DNA from: Billgrantia endophytica
GTDB taxonomy: Bacteria; Pseudomonadota; Gammaproteobacteria; Pseudomonadales; Halomonadaceae
DNA: 64,000 nt
Assembly: GCF_002879615.1 (NCBI RefSeq)
Contig: NZ_PNRF01000001.1
Location: 29,483-93,482 of the forward strand
Reading direction: 5' to 3'
The notes beneath the pieces are model-generated. The model saw only the letters and a program-made list of their open reading frames with translations, searched no databases and was not told the DNA's origin. The position numbers and the translations under genes are program-made. Below, piece by piece: positions 24,109 through 31,959 of this stretch. Within the stretch, counting starts at the first letter, position 1, and each line of letters begins with the position of its first letter.

Positions 24109-25977
24109 ATGAAAATTGGAAACAATGCCTCCCGTGGCCTGGCTGCCTTCAGCCTGGCCGCACTTCCACTGGCCGTCCAGGCCCAGGCTCAATCTCAGGC
24201 CCTGGTCGATGTTGCCACCGACGATGCTTATAGCCTCAATCCCGTGGTGGTTACCGCGGCGCTGGCGCCGCGTACGGCGGACCAGAGTCTCTCCTCGGTT
24301 ACCGTGCTCGACGAGGCCGCCCTGCGCCGCCAGGACCCGGTGAGCATTCCCGATCTGCTGCGTGGGCAACCGGGCGTGGATGTCACCTCCAATGGCTCTT
24401 TTGGAAAGAGCAGCGGCGTCTATATCCGCGGTACGGGGAATGAGTCGACGGTGCTGATGATCGACGGTATCCGCCTTCGCTCCGCTACCGACGGGGGCGC
24501 CGCCTGGCAGTATCTCGACCCGCGCATGTTCGACCGGGCCGAGATCGTGCGCGGCCCACGGGGCAGCCTGTATGGCGCCGATGCGGTGGGCGGGGTGGTG
24601 CAGCTGTTTACCCCGGAAAGCGATGAGGATGCGCCGCAACCGCGGTTCTCGTTCGGCGGCGGTTCCTTCGACACCCAGCGCTACAGCGCCGGCCTTTCCG
24701 GGGGTTCGGGCGGCACCCGCTACAGCTTTGCCGGTAGCCATTTCTCTACTGACGGTACGCCGATCCGTCGCGGTGGCGAGGACAAGGGCTACGATAGTAC
24801 CGCCGGCTTCGCGCGGCTTGCGCACACCTTCGATAACGGTGCCGAGGTCGGTGGGTTGGCGTTGCGGGCCCGAGGCACCAACGAATACGACGGCGGTGAG
24901 AACGACTTTGTCCAGCAGGTCGCCGGTATCTATGGCGAGCTACCGGTGTCCGATATCTGGCGCAGCCGCCTGACCCTGAGCGAGTCGCGTGACGAGTTGG
25001 ATGACAGAGCTGCTGCCAGTGACTGGGGGCCGGCCAGCACTTCCACCATCAATACTCGCACTCGCACTGCGCGTTGGGAGAACACCCTGACACTCGATGC
25101 GCACGAACTGGTGGCCGGCGCAGAATACACTGGGGATCGCGTATCGGGCACCACTGACTTCGACGAGAACAGCCGTGACAATGTTGCTGCCTTCGCCCAA
25201 GGTCTGTTCGACTTCGCTCCCTTCGCGGTGCAGGCCAGTCTGCGCTACGACGACAACGAGGCCTACGGTGACGAGGTGACCGGGGGCCTGGCGCTGGGCT
25301 ACGACGTGGACGGCCACCATACCCTGCGGGCCAGCTACGGTACTGCTTTCAGGGCACCTACCTTCAATGATCTGTACTGGCCATTCGAGGATTTTGGCGA
25401 CTGGGGCTCTTATGCCGGCAACCCGGATCTAAGGGCGGAAACCTCCAAAACCCTTGAGCTGGGTGCACGTGGCAGGTACCAGCATCATTTCTGGGACCTG
25501 GCGATCTATCAAACCGTGGTCGACGACCTCATCGCTACGGAAACCGTGAATGGTGATAGCAGACCGACCAACATCAATGAGGCCCGCATCCGTGGCGTCG
25601 AGCTCTCCAGCGGGGTGGAGATCGATGATTGGACAGTGGCCGCGGCGCTGACCTACATCGATCCGGAGGATCGCGAGACCGGCAATCGTATTCAGCGCCG
25701 TGCCAGCCAGAGCGCCCGTTTCGACATCGACCGCGCCCTGGGCGAGTGGTCGCTGGGCGGCTCCTGGGTGGTGCAGAATCACCGCTACAATGATGCCGCC
25801 AACGAAGATCGCATCGGTGGCTTCGGGCTGGTCAACCTGCGCGCGGGCTGGGAGTTCGCCCCCATGTGGTCGGCGCGCCTGACCGTCAAGAATGCCTTGG
25901 ACAAGGAGTATGAAACCGTCCGTGACTATCGCAACGCCGGTCGCGCGGCCTTTGTCAGCGTGCACTTTGGGCAATGA
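24109..25977 (+). CDS. btuB: TonB-dependent vitamin B12 outer-membrane receptor
   Basis: A signal peptide (cleavage near AVQAQAQ) leads into this 622-residue outer-membrane protein. A plug domain follows (VVVTAALAPR.., ISIPDLLRGQPGVDV, IRGPRGSLYGADAVGGVVQL-like segments, ~45-190), then a 22-strand barrel ending FVSVHFGQ with a terminal aromatic-rich strand. The TonB box is likely NPVVVTA near residue 43. The riboswitch directly upstream identifies cobalamin as the substrate. The stop is 25 bases before btuF. Confidence 0.94.
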   Translation: MKIGNNASRGLAAFSLAALPLAVQAQAQSQALVDVATDDAYSLNPVVVTAALAPRTADQSLSSVTVLDEAALRRQDPVSIPDLLRGQPGVDVTSNGSFGKSSGVYIRGTGNESTVLMIDGIRLRSATDGGAAWQYLDPRMFDRAEIVRGPRGSLYGADAVGGVVQLFTPESDEDAPQPRFSFGGGSFDTQRYSAGLSGGSGGTRYSFAGSHFSTDGTPIRRGGEDKGYDSTAGFARLAHTFDNGAEVGGLALRARGTNEYDGGENDFVQQVAGIYGELPVSDIWRSRLTLSESRDELDDRAAASDWGPASTSTINTRTRTARWENTLTLDAHELVAGAEYTGDRVSGTTDFDENSRDNVAAFAQGLFDFAPFAVQASLRYDDNEAYGDEVTGGLALGYDVDGHHTLRASYGTAFRAPTFNDLYWPFEDFGDWGSYAGNPDLRAETSKTLELGARGRYQHHFWDLAIYQTVVDDLIATETVNGDSRPTNINEARIRGVELSSGVEIDDWTVAAALTYIDPEDRETGNRIQRRASQSARFDIDRALGEWSLGGSWVVQNHRYNDAANEDRIGGFGLVNLRAGWEFAPMWSARLTVKNALDKEYETVRDYRNAGRAAFVSVHFGQ

Positions 25978-26002
25978 TGGGCGCCAGGCAGGCGGGGCGG
26001 CC

Positions 26003-26884
26003 ATGCGCCTCGCCTGCCTGGCGCTTGCGCTGCTGCCATGGTTTGCCGCCGCGGCCCGGTCCGAGTCGGTCTGCGCCGTCGATGACAGCGGCCGCGAGGT
26101 ATGCCTCGAGCAACCGGCCACGCGTATCGCCACGTTGTCGCCGGGCGCCACCGAGCTGACCTATGCCGCCGGGGCGGGGGAAAGGGTAGTCGCCGTGGTC
26201 GCCTACAGCGACTACCCGCCCGAGGCCAGCGAGGTCCAGTCGGTGGGCAGCCATACCCGGGTCGACCTGGAAACCCTGGTCTCGCTGACCCCGGATCTGG
26301 CGATCGGCTGGGTCACCGGCAATCCCGTCGAGCAGCTCGAGACCATCGAGGCACTGGGCGTGCCGGTGTTCTATATCGAGCCGCGGGACGTCGAGGGGGT
26401 GGCCAGCGCCATCGAGCGCCTGGCCCATCTGGCCGGCACCGGGACTGAGGGGCGGCGTATCGCCAGCGACTTCCGCCGGGGCATGGCGGCCCTGGCCGAG
26501 CGCTATGCCGACGTCGAGCCGGTGGCGACCTTCTATCAGGTGTGGGACGAGCCGCTGATGAGCGTCAACGACGAGCACCTGATCGGCCAGGTGGTGGCGA
26601 TGTGCGGCGGTGTCAATGTGTTCGGTGATCTCGCGCGGCTGGTGCCGCGCATCGATGACGAGGCGGTGCTGGCCGCCGACCCCGAGGCGATCGTCGCCGG
26701 CGGCATGGGCGAGGAGAACCGCCACTGGCTGACGCATTGGCGGCAGTATCCGAGCCTGACCGCGGTGACCCGCGACAACCTGTTCTTCGTGCCGCCGTCG
26801 TTGATCCAGCGGCCCACGCCACGACTGCTGGAGGGGAGCCGCCTGCTGTGTGAGAAGCTCGAGGTGGCCCGTGAGCGTCGTTGA
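26003..26884 (+). CDS. btuF: Cobalamin-binding periplasmic protein
   Basis: At 293 residues this is a helical-backbone solute-binding protein with a signal peptide (LACLALALLPWFAAAA). RIATLSPGATELTYAAGAGERVVAVVAYSDYP, VDLETLVSLTPDLAIGW and EALGVPVFYIEP match BtuF. It delivers B12 to BtuCD. The ATG at 26003 is the only one giving a clean signal peptide; the frame runs back into btuB but without a good start. The 3' end overlaps btuC. Confidence 0.93.
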   Translation: MRLACLALALLPWFAAAARSESVCAVDDSGREVCLEQPATRIATLSPGATELTYAAGAGERVVAVVAYSDYPPEASEVQSVGSHTRVDLETLVSLTPDLAIGWVTGNPVEQLETIEALGVPVFYIEPRDVEGVASAIERLAHLAGTGTEGRRIASDFRRGMAALAERYADVEPVATFYQVWDEPLMSVNDEHLIGQVVAMCGGVNVFGDLARLVPRIDDEAVLAADPEAIVAGGMGEENRHWLTHWRQYPSLTAVTRDNLFFVPPSLIQRPTPRLLEGSRLLCEKLEVARERR

Positions 26885-27878
26885 ACTCGGCGCACGGGCC
26901 ATGGGGCGCCCGCGCCGCCTGGCCGTGCCTCTTGGCACGCTGACACTGGCGGCGCTGACCGCGCTGGTGCTATCGCTGACCATCGGTAGCGCCAGTGTCG
27001 CTCCGGAGGCGCTGTGGGCGGTGCTGCGCGGCGAGGGAGACGCCTTGTCGCGTACCCTGATTCTCGAATTGCGTCTGCCGCGTTCGCTGTCGGCTTTCGC
27101 CGTGGGTGGGCTGCTGGCGATGGCGGGGGCATTGATGCAGGTGCTGCTGCGCAACCCGCTGGCCGATCCCTATGTGCTGGGGCTTTCCGGTGGTGCCGCG
27201 GTGGGGGCCCTGACCGCCATGCTGGCGGGACTCGGCGGGCTGGTGATCTCCGGCTCGGCGTTCGCCGGGGCGCTTGCCTCCACATTGCTGGTATTTGGCC
27301 TGGCTCATGGGACCGGCAGCTGGACGCCCTCACGGCTGCTGCTCACCGGGGTGGTGGTGGCGGCCGGCTGGGGAGCGGTGATCACCCTGATGCTGGCGGT
27401 GAGCCCCGCCGAGCGGTTGCCGGGCATGCTCTATTGGCTGATGGGCGATCTCTCCTATGCCCGTACTCCCTGGCCACCATTGGCCCTACTGCTGATCGTC
27501 TGCCTGCTGGTGATCCCGTTGGGACGCAGCCTCAACGTGCTGGCGCGCGGTCCGCTGCAGGCGGCGGCGCTTGGCGTGGCGGTGAGGCCGCTGGAGTGGA
27601 CTATCTACGTGGTGGCGAGCCTGCTGACCGCCATGGCGGTCACCACCGCTGGCAGCATCGGTTTCGTCGGTCTGGTGGTGCCTCATATGTTGCGCCTGGT
27701 GCTGGGCAACGACCAGCGCCTGATTCTCCCAGCCTGCGCCTTGGCCGGCGGTACGCTGCTGGTGCTGGCCGACACCCTGGCCCGTACCATGATCGCGCCG
27801 GAGCAACTGCCGGTGGGGGTGATCACCGCGCTGTTGGGCGTGCCGACCTTCCTTTACCTGCTCTACCGGAGTCGCTGA
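26871..27878 (+). CDS. btuC: Cobalamin ABC transporter permease
   Basis: A FecCD/BtuC-type permease of ~335 residues with about ten membrane segments. LRLPRSLSAFAVGGLLAMAGALMQVLLRNPLADPYVLGLSGGA is the family signature, and GSIGFVGLVVPHMLRLVLG is the ATPase-coupling loop region. The GTG at 26871 lies inside btuF, with GAGG upstream. The stop overlaps the btuD start (TGATG). It forms the inner-membrane channel for B12. Confidence 0.94.
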   Translation: MSVVELGARAMGRPRRLAVPLGTLTLAALTALVLSLTIGSASVAPEALWAVLRGEGDALSRTLILELRLPRSLSAFAVGGLLAMAGALMQVLLRNPLADPYVLGLSGGAAVGALTAMLAGLGGLVISGSAFAGALASTLLVFGLAHGTGSWTPSRLLLTGVVVAAGWGAVITLMLAVSPAERLPGMLYWLMGDLSYARTPWPPLALLLIVCLLVIPLGRSLNVLARGPLQAAALGVAVRPLEWTIYVVASLLTAMAVTTAGSIGFVGLVVPHMLRLVLGNDQRLILPACALAGGTLLVLADTLARTMIAPEQLPVGVITALLGVPTFLYLLYRSR

Positions 27879-28645
27879 TGAGCCGCCTGGATATCCGCGA
27901 ACTGGTGATCGACGTGCCCGGGCGCGGCGATGGTTCGGCCCTGAACCTTCGCGTCGAGCCAGGGCAGGTGTGGGGGGTACTGGGGCCCAATGGTGCCGGC
28001 AAGACCACGCTGCTGCATACCCTGGCCGGCCTGCGGCCGGCACGGCGAGGCGATGTGTGGCTGAACGATCGTCCGCTGGCGACCATGCGCCGACGCCATA
28101 TCGCCCGGGCGCTGGGCCTGGTGTTCCAGGACCGCCAGGACGGCTTTCCCGCCACGGTACGTGAAACCGCCCTGATCGGCCGCCACCCGTATCTGTCGCC
28201 ATGGCAGATGGAAGGCGGCGATGACCTGCGCCAGGCCGAGGCAGCGCTGGAGCGCCTGGACGTTGCTCATCTGGCCGATCGTCTGGTGAGCACCCTTTCC
28301 GGCGGTGAACGGCAGCGGCTGGCGATCGCCACGGTGCTGACCCAGGCTCCGGCGCTATGGCTCGCCGACGAACCGACCAACCATCTCGACCTGCACCACC
28401 AGACCGCCGTGATGGAATTGCTGGCCGAACAGGCGGCGGCGGGCCGCGCGGTCATGATGTGCCTGCACGACCTCAATCTGGCGGCACGCTGGTGCGACCA
28501 TCTGCTGCTGCTCTATCCCGACGGCAAGGCGCGCTGGGGCCCCCGCGAAAAGATGCTGGTCCCGAGCTCCCTCGAGCGTCTTTATGGCCAACGCCTGGCC
28601 ACCGCCGAGATCGACGGTGCCCCCGTCTTCGTTCCTGTGAGGTGA
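27878..28645 (+). CDS. btuD: Cobalamin ABC transporter ATP-binding protein
   Basis: The ATPase subunit has 255 residues: Walker A GPNGAGKTT (~35-43), Q-loop VFQDRQDG, signature LSGGERQRLAIA, Walker B LWLADEPTNHLD and the switch histidine in CLHDLNLA. The start overlaps the btuC stop. Together with BtuC and BtuF it completes B12 import. Its closest family also includes iron-siderophore ATPases, but the context settles the substrate. Confidence 0.94.
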   Translation: MSRLDIRELVIDVPGRGDGSALNLRVEPGQVWGVLGPNGAGKTTLLHTLAGLRPARRGDVWLNDRPLATMRRRHIARALGLVFQDRQDGFPATVRETALIGRHPYLSPWQMEGGDDLRQAEAALERLDVAHLADRLVSTLSGGERQRLAIATVLTQAPALWLADEPTNHLDLHHQTAVMELLAEQAAAGRAVMMCLHDLNLAARWCDHLLLLYPDGKARWGPREKMLVPSSLERLYGQRLATAEIDGAPVFVPVR

Positions 28646-28759
28646 TATGACGACCATAACGATTCGCGGTGACTCCCACGCCGCCCTGATCACTGCCTCC
28701 GGGTCGTTTTTCCCCACGGACCCCTGACCGCCACTGATGACAACGCCAGGAGACGAGAC

Positions 28760-29371
28760 ATGCGAGACAACGCCAAGACCCCCGAACGCCACGCCCAGCG
28801 CATGTCCGCCAAGCAGAAGATCATGCAGGAACGCATCGCCCGTGCCGACAAGGAGCAGGGCGTGCTGCTGGTGCTCACCGGGCCCGGCAAGGGCAAGAGC
28901 AGTTCCGGCTTCGGTATGCTCGCCCGAGCGCTGGGCCACGGCATGAAGGTCGGCGTGGTGCAGTTCATCAAGGGGCGTAGGGAGACAGGCGAAGAGGCAT
29001 TCTTCCGTCAGTTGCCGGGTGTCGATTACCACGTCATGGGGGAGGGGTTCACCTGGGATACCCAGGACCGCGAGCGCGATATCCAGGCCGCCGAGGCCGC
29101 CTGGAAAATCGCCGGGCGCATGCTCGAGGACCCGAGTTTCGACCTGGTGCTGCTCGACGAGCTCAATATCGCCTTGCGCTATGACTGTCTCGACCTCGAC
29201 CGCGTGCTCGACGACCTCCAGGCGCGTCCCGACATGCAGCATGTGGTAGTGACCGGGCGCTACGCGCCGCAACACCTGATCGAACTGGCGGATACCGTCA
29301 CCGAGATGAAAGTGGTCAAGCATGCTTTCAAGGATCAGGGGGTGAAGGCGCAGAAGGGCATTGAATTATAA
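28760..29371 (+). CDS. cobO: Cob(I)yrinic acid a,c-diamide adenosyltransferase
   Basis: The CobA/CobO/BtuR-type enzyme adds the 5'-deoxyadenosyl ligand to cob(I)alamin or its precursors. The 203-residue sequence has the inverted P-loop GPGKGKSSSGFG (~43-54), VGVVQFIKGRRETGEE, LLDELNIAL and VVVTGRYAPQHLIELADTVTEM. A 114-base gap separates it from btuD; the gap shows no promoter I can defend. A decayed copy of this gene's 3' end lies ~630 bases downstream. Confidence 0.95.
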   Translation: MRDNAKTPERHAQRMSAKQKIMQERIARADKEQGVLLVLTGPGKGKSSSGFGMLARALGHGMKVGVVQFIKGRRETGEEAFFRQLPGVDYHVMGEGFTWDTQDRERDIQAAEAAWKIAGRMLEDPSFDLVLLDELNIALRYDCLDLDRVLDDLQARPDMQHVVVTGRYAPQHLIELADTVTEMKVVKHAFKDQGVKAQKGIEL

Positions 29372-29477
29372 CCCGTGCCGCACTGCGACAGGCTTACGGC
29401 GACGGTCTTGCGCTCGTACTGAAGTGGGAGGCGAACATTGCTACGCTTTACATGATCCCAAGACATAGGGGGACAGG

Positions 29478-29990
29478 ATGAGCATGCGTGCGATCAAGGG
29501 TGATATCACTACCCTGAACGTTGACGCCATCGTCAATGCCGCCAATACATCGTTATTGGGTGGTGGTGGCGTGGATGGGGCGATTCACCGTGCTGCCGGG
29601 GCCGAGCTCTTGCAGGAATGCCGGCAGCTTGGAGGCTGTGCGATAGGAGATGCCAAACTCACCAAGGGGTATCGTCTGCCGGCGAAGTATGTGATTCACA
29701 CCGTGGGGCCGGTATGGCGTGGCGGCAAACATGACGAGCCTACACTGCTGGCTTCCTGCTATCGGCGTTCGCTGGAGGTCGGCTCCGCGGTCGAGGCAGC
29801 GTCGATCGCTTTCCCCGGTATCAGTACCGGAGTTTACGGCTATCCCATCGCCGATGCGGCACAGATCGCTGTCACGACGGTGAGAAACGCATTCGAAGAA
29901 TGGGGCGCCACTCCATCCGTGCTGTTCTGCTGTTTCTCGGACGTGGACCTGGACGTGTATCGAGCGCTGCTCGATGATCTGAAGGGATAG
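29478..29990 (+). CDS. Macrodomain ADP-ribose hydrolase (YmdB-like)
   Basis: A single macrodomain makes up all 170 residues: [36 protein letters not shown] near the N-terminus, the [22 protein letters not shown] segment and [17 protein letters not shown], the substrate-binding loops for ADP-ribose. Such enzymes remove O-acetyl-ADP-ribose or mono-ADP-ribose from proteins or nucleic acids. The gene separates cobO from the rest of the cluster and begins the inserted cassette, so it may have come in with the downstream genes; a macrodomain beside mobile or toxin genes can act as an ADP-ribosylation antidote, but no transferase is visible. Confidence 0.92.
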   Translation: MSMRAIKGDITTLNVDAIVNAANTSLLGGGGVDGAIHRAAGAELLQECRQLGGCAIGDAKLTKGYRLPAKYVIHTVGPVWRGGKHDEPTLLASCYRRSLEVGSAVEAASIAFPGISTGVYGYPIADAAQIAVTTVRNAFEEWGATPSVLFCCFSDVDLDVYRALLDDLKG

Positions 29991-30003
29991 CCGTGCTTCC
30001 CTT

Positions 30004-30102
30004 CAGTTGGTCGAGCTCGCCGATACCGTTACCGAGATGAAAGCGGTCAAGCACGCCTTCAAGCATCAAGGAATGAAGGCGTAGCAGGGCATCGAGCTAT
30101 GA
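30004..30102 (+). pseudogene. Decayed 3' fragment of a second cobO
   Basis: Thirty-three codons read QLVELADTVTEMKAVKHAF and onward to a terminal GIEL plus stop, closely matching the last residues of the intact cobO (HLIELADTVTEMKVVKHAF ... GIEL). An in-frame TAG at 30082 replaces the CAG (Gln) codon of cobO. The DNA differs at many third positions, so it is a diverged copy, not a recent duplicate. It starts just after the macrodomain stop. Confidence 0.85.
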
Positions 30103-30198
30103 GATTCAGATAAAGAGAAGAGTATTGATGATCATGAATACGATCATGCTAAACGGAGGAACCATGAGCATGTATGTTAATCAGATTTTTATTTTTGT

Positions 30199-31026
30199 CT
30201 AGAAGTGTCGTGGTCGTTGAGAGTTTTCTTGAGACAGACAAGCCTCGATCGATTGTCGCATGTGCGTGACCAACGCCATCAGTTCGGAGGTTCTCCCGTC
30301 CCATCGGTCTTGGCATTCGCCGAGGTAACCGCGTCGAGCGATGTCGAGCAGGGCGGCCTGCTCGCTCGGCAGCCTGTCCATCGCCCAGCGTGCCGCGATA
30401 TCCTTGGGAGCGATGTCGCCGGTCGCCGCCGTCAGCCACATGCGGGCGAGGGTCAGCACCACGTTGCGTTCATCGCCTTCGATGTCGTCGAGCAGGCTGG
30501 GCAACGACTCCGCGAGCGCGCGGCGGATGTCCTCGGCCGGTACCGGGTCGAGCAGTCTCGAGGCGTCGGGTCCCAGCAGGGTGATACTGTCATCCCGCGC
30601 TTTCTTCAGCACGATGGCCAAGTCGGGATCGTGCGTGGGGGGAGGGATGTGTCCCGCCTCGAATGCCTGTCTGAGCCATTCGCCATAGACGAACTCGGCG
30701 CTTGGTGGGTACCGCCAAGGCGTGATATCGGTCAAGCGGACGATCGTCAGTTCGAGAGGGCGTGCAGACGTTTCGATATCCACCCGGCCGGATATCGTCA
30801 TCAGTGCCGCCACGAGCTGCTGGCGCATCTCGTTCGTCAGGCCCTCCTCGACGATCACCAGCACGTCGACATCGCTGTCGGGTCGCAATCCTCCCATGAC
30901 TGCCGAGCCGAAGAGATACGCCGCGATGGCCGAATCGTCGAGGAAATGGCGTACGGCACGGAGGGCATGGATAGCTTCCTCGGGAAGCGTATTGCTCTCT
31001 GAAGGGTAGTGGGAGGGAGGCGTCAT
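30199..31026 (-). CDS. AadA-like aminoglycoside nucleotidyltransferase
   Basis: Residues ~35-55 of this 275-residue protein hold the nucleotidyltransferase motif AYLFGSAVMGGLRPDSDVDVLV, with two catalytic aspartates (GS...DxD). ELTIVRLTDITPWRYPPSAEFVYGEWLR and the C-terminal helical domain (RNVVLTLARMWLTAATG) match the ANT(3'')/AadA family, which adenylates streptomycin and spectinomycin. It is chromosomal and longer than integron AadA (~260), so resistance is a prediction only. It overlaps the small gene upstream by four bases, forming a two-gene unit on the minus strand inside the cob cassette. Confidence 0.82.
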   Translation of the reverse strand: MTPPSHYPSESNTLPEEAIHALRAVRHFLDDSAIAAYLFGSAVMGGLRPDSDVDVLVIVEEGLTNEMRQQLVAALMTISGRVDIETSARPLELTIVRLTDITPWRYPPSAEFVYGEWLRQAFEAGHIPPPTHDPDLAIVLKKARDDSITLLGPDASRLLDPVPAEDIRRALAESLPSLLDDIEGDERNVVLTLARMWLTAATGDIAPKDIAARWAMDRLPSEQAALLDIARRGYLGECQDRWDGRTSELMALVTHMRQSIEACLSQENSQRPRHF

Positions 31027-31295
31027 GCGTCACCGAACTCCTTGGCGATACGAATGGCGTCGGGGCATTGCTCGTCCAACGACTGCCGGTACTTGATGCA
31101 GCCGCGCATGAACTGGGGCCATTCGGGGACCTCCAGGCTGGGCGGCGTCTTTTCGGGTAGCAGTGACCAGAGCGCGGGGTGGTGCCAGCATAGGTCGTGA
31201 CCGGTGCTGTCCCGGTGGTCGCGAATGCCGGCCCTGAGCTTCTTGATTTCGTCGATGAGCGCTTCCCGTGTCATCGAGTCCAGATCGTCGTCCAT
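31023..31295 (-). CDS. Small conserved protein of unknown function
   Basis: A 90-residue protein: an acidic helical start (TREALIDEIKKLRAGIRDHRDST) followed by GHDLCWHHPALWSLLPEK and PEWPQFMRGCIKYRQSLDEQ. The pattern DLCWHHPxLWxLLPEK..WPxFxRGCxxYRQSLDEQ is familiar to me from small uncharacterised proteobacterial proteins, but I know no role. A Cys, two His and a second Cys could bind a metal. It is translationally coupled to the AadA-like gene (ATGA overlap). Confidence 0.6.
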   Translation of the reverse strand: MDDDLDSMTREALIDEIKKLRAGIRDHRDSTGHDLCWHHPALWSLLPEKTPPSLEVPEWPQFMRGCIKYRQSLDEQCPDAIRIAKEFGDA

Positions 31296-31319
31296 ACCTC
31301 ATCCCTCATACTTCATACC

Positions 31320-31622
31320 TCAAGAAAAGCCGAGCATATAGGCTCTGAGCTGCCTCTCTTCCCGCATCACATGAATGATCAGGACGCTATCTCCATCTTC
31401 ACGATAGAAGATCCGGCATGGCGGTGCGACGACCTCCCGGTATACGGATGCGGGTAGCTCCGGCGGCGTCCTGCCCGACGTGGGGAAGGTTGCCAGCCGC
31501 TCGGTGATGCTAAAGACCTCCTCGACGAGCTTGCCTGCCGCGGCGGGGTTATCCACGGCGATGTATTCCGCAATGGCGTTCAGTTCGGTAAGGGCGGGTT
31601 CCGTCCAGACTATGTCAGCCAT
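31320..31622 (-). CDS. parE: ParE/RelE-type toxin
   Basis: A 100-residue toxin of the RelE/ParE fold: IVWTEPALTELNAIAEYIAVDNPAAAGKLVEEVF, then FPTSGRTPPEL..YREVVAPPCRIFYREDGDSVLIIHVMREERQL. The ParE-like N-terminal helices and the C-terminal strand RIFYRxxGDxVLIxHVMRxERQL are intact, so it should be active; ParE toxins block gyrase, whereas RelE toxins cut mRNA. The start overlaps the antitoxin stop by 13 bases, the usual order of antitoxin first. Confidence 0.9.
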   Translation of the reverse strand: MADIVWTEPALTELNAIAEYIAVDNPAAAGKLVEEVFSITERLATFPTSGRTPPELPASVYREVVAPPCRIFYREDGDSVLIIHVMREERQLRAYMLGFS

Positions 31623-31867
31623 TTGCGCATTTTCTCTTTCGCCTCGGCTTGAAGAGACGTTCGCCCTTCCAGGGCCGCCCGTTCACCTCGTGAAAGTCCT
31701 TCCAACAACGCCAGGCGGCGCTGCATGAATTCGTAATCCTGTACATCGACGAGGTAAGCGGAAGGCTTTCCATGCTCGGTGATCAGTACCGGTTCCTTGG
31801 TACTATGCAATTCCGCCAGGATCGCCGTGGCTTGGCGTTTGAGGTTGGTCACCAACTCGACTTTCAT
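31610..31867 (-). CDS. Phd/YefM-type antitoxin
   Basis: This 85-residue antitoxin has the Phd N-terminal DNA-binding module: VELVTNLKRQATAILAELHSTKEPVLITEHGKPSAYLVDVQDYE. A toxin-binding tail (LSRGERAALEGRTSLQAEAKEKMRKW) follows. The ATG at 31867 fits the family start; an ATG at 31879 would add four residues and the longer frame to 31969 crosses the operator. The palindrome upstream suggests autoregulation by the toxin-antitoxin complex. Confidence 0.9.
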   Translation of the reverse strand: MKVELVTNLKRQATAILAELHSTKEPVLITEHGKPSAYLVDVQDYEFMQRRLALLEGLSRGERAALEGRTSLQAEAKEKMRKWLT

Positions 31868-31892
31868 GGGGCTCACCATAGGGAAAATAATA

Positions 31893-31912
31893 AGTGATAC
31901 TATAGTGTTACT
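31893..31912. promoter_or_regulatory. Probable antitoxin operator
   Basis: An imperfect 20-bp palindrome around the perfect core ACTATAGT (16 of 20 positions symmetric) lies 26 bases upstream of the antitoxin start. Phd-type complexes bind such sites to repress their own operon. It also lies ~50 bases upstream of cobQ on the other strand. Confidence 0.65.
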
Positions 31913-31959
31913 CTCAGGTATGTTGCAATCAACCAAACAGTGATGGGATGGTCTCTTGA

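Noticed and set aside
28647..28727. 26-codon frame after btuD
   Set aside because: No ribosome site or recognisable sequence; probably chance within the btuD-cobO gap.
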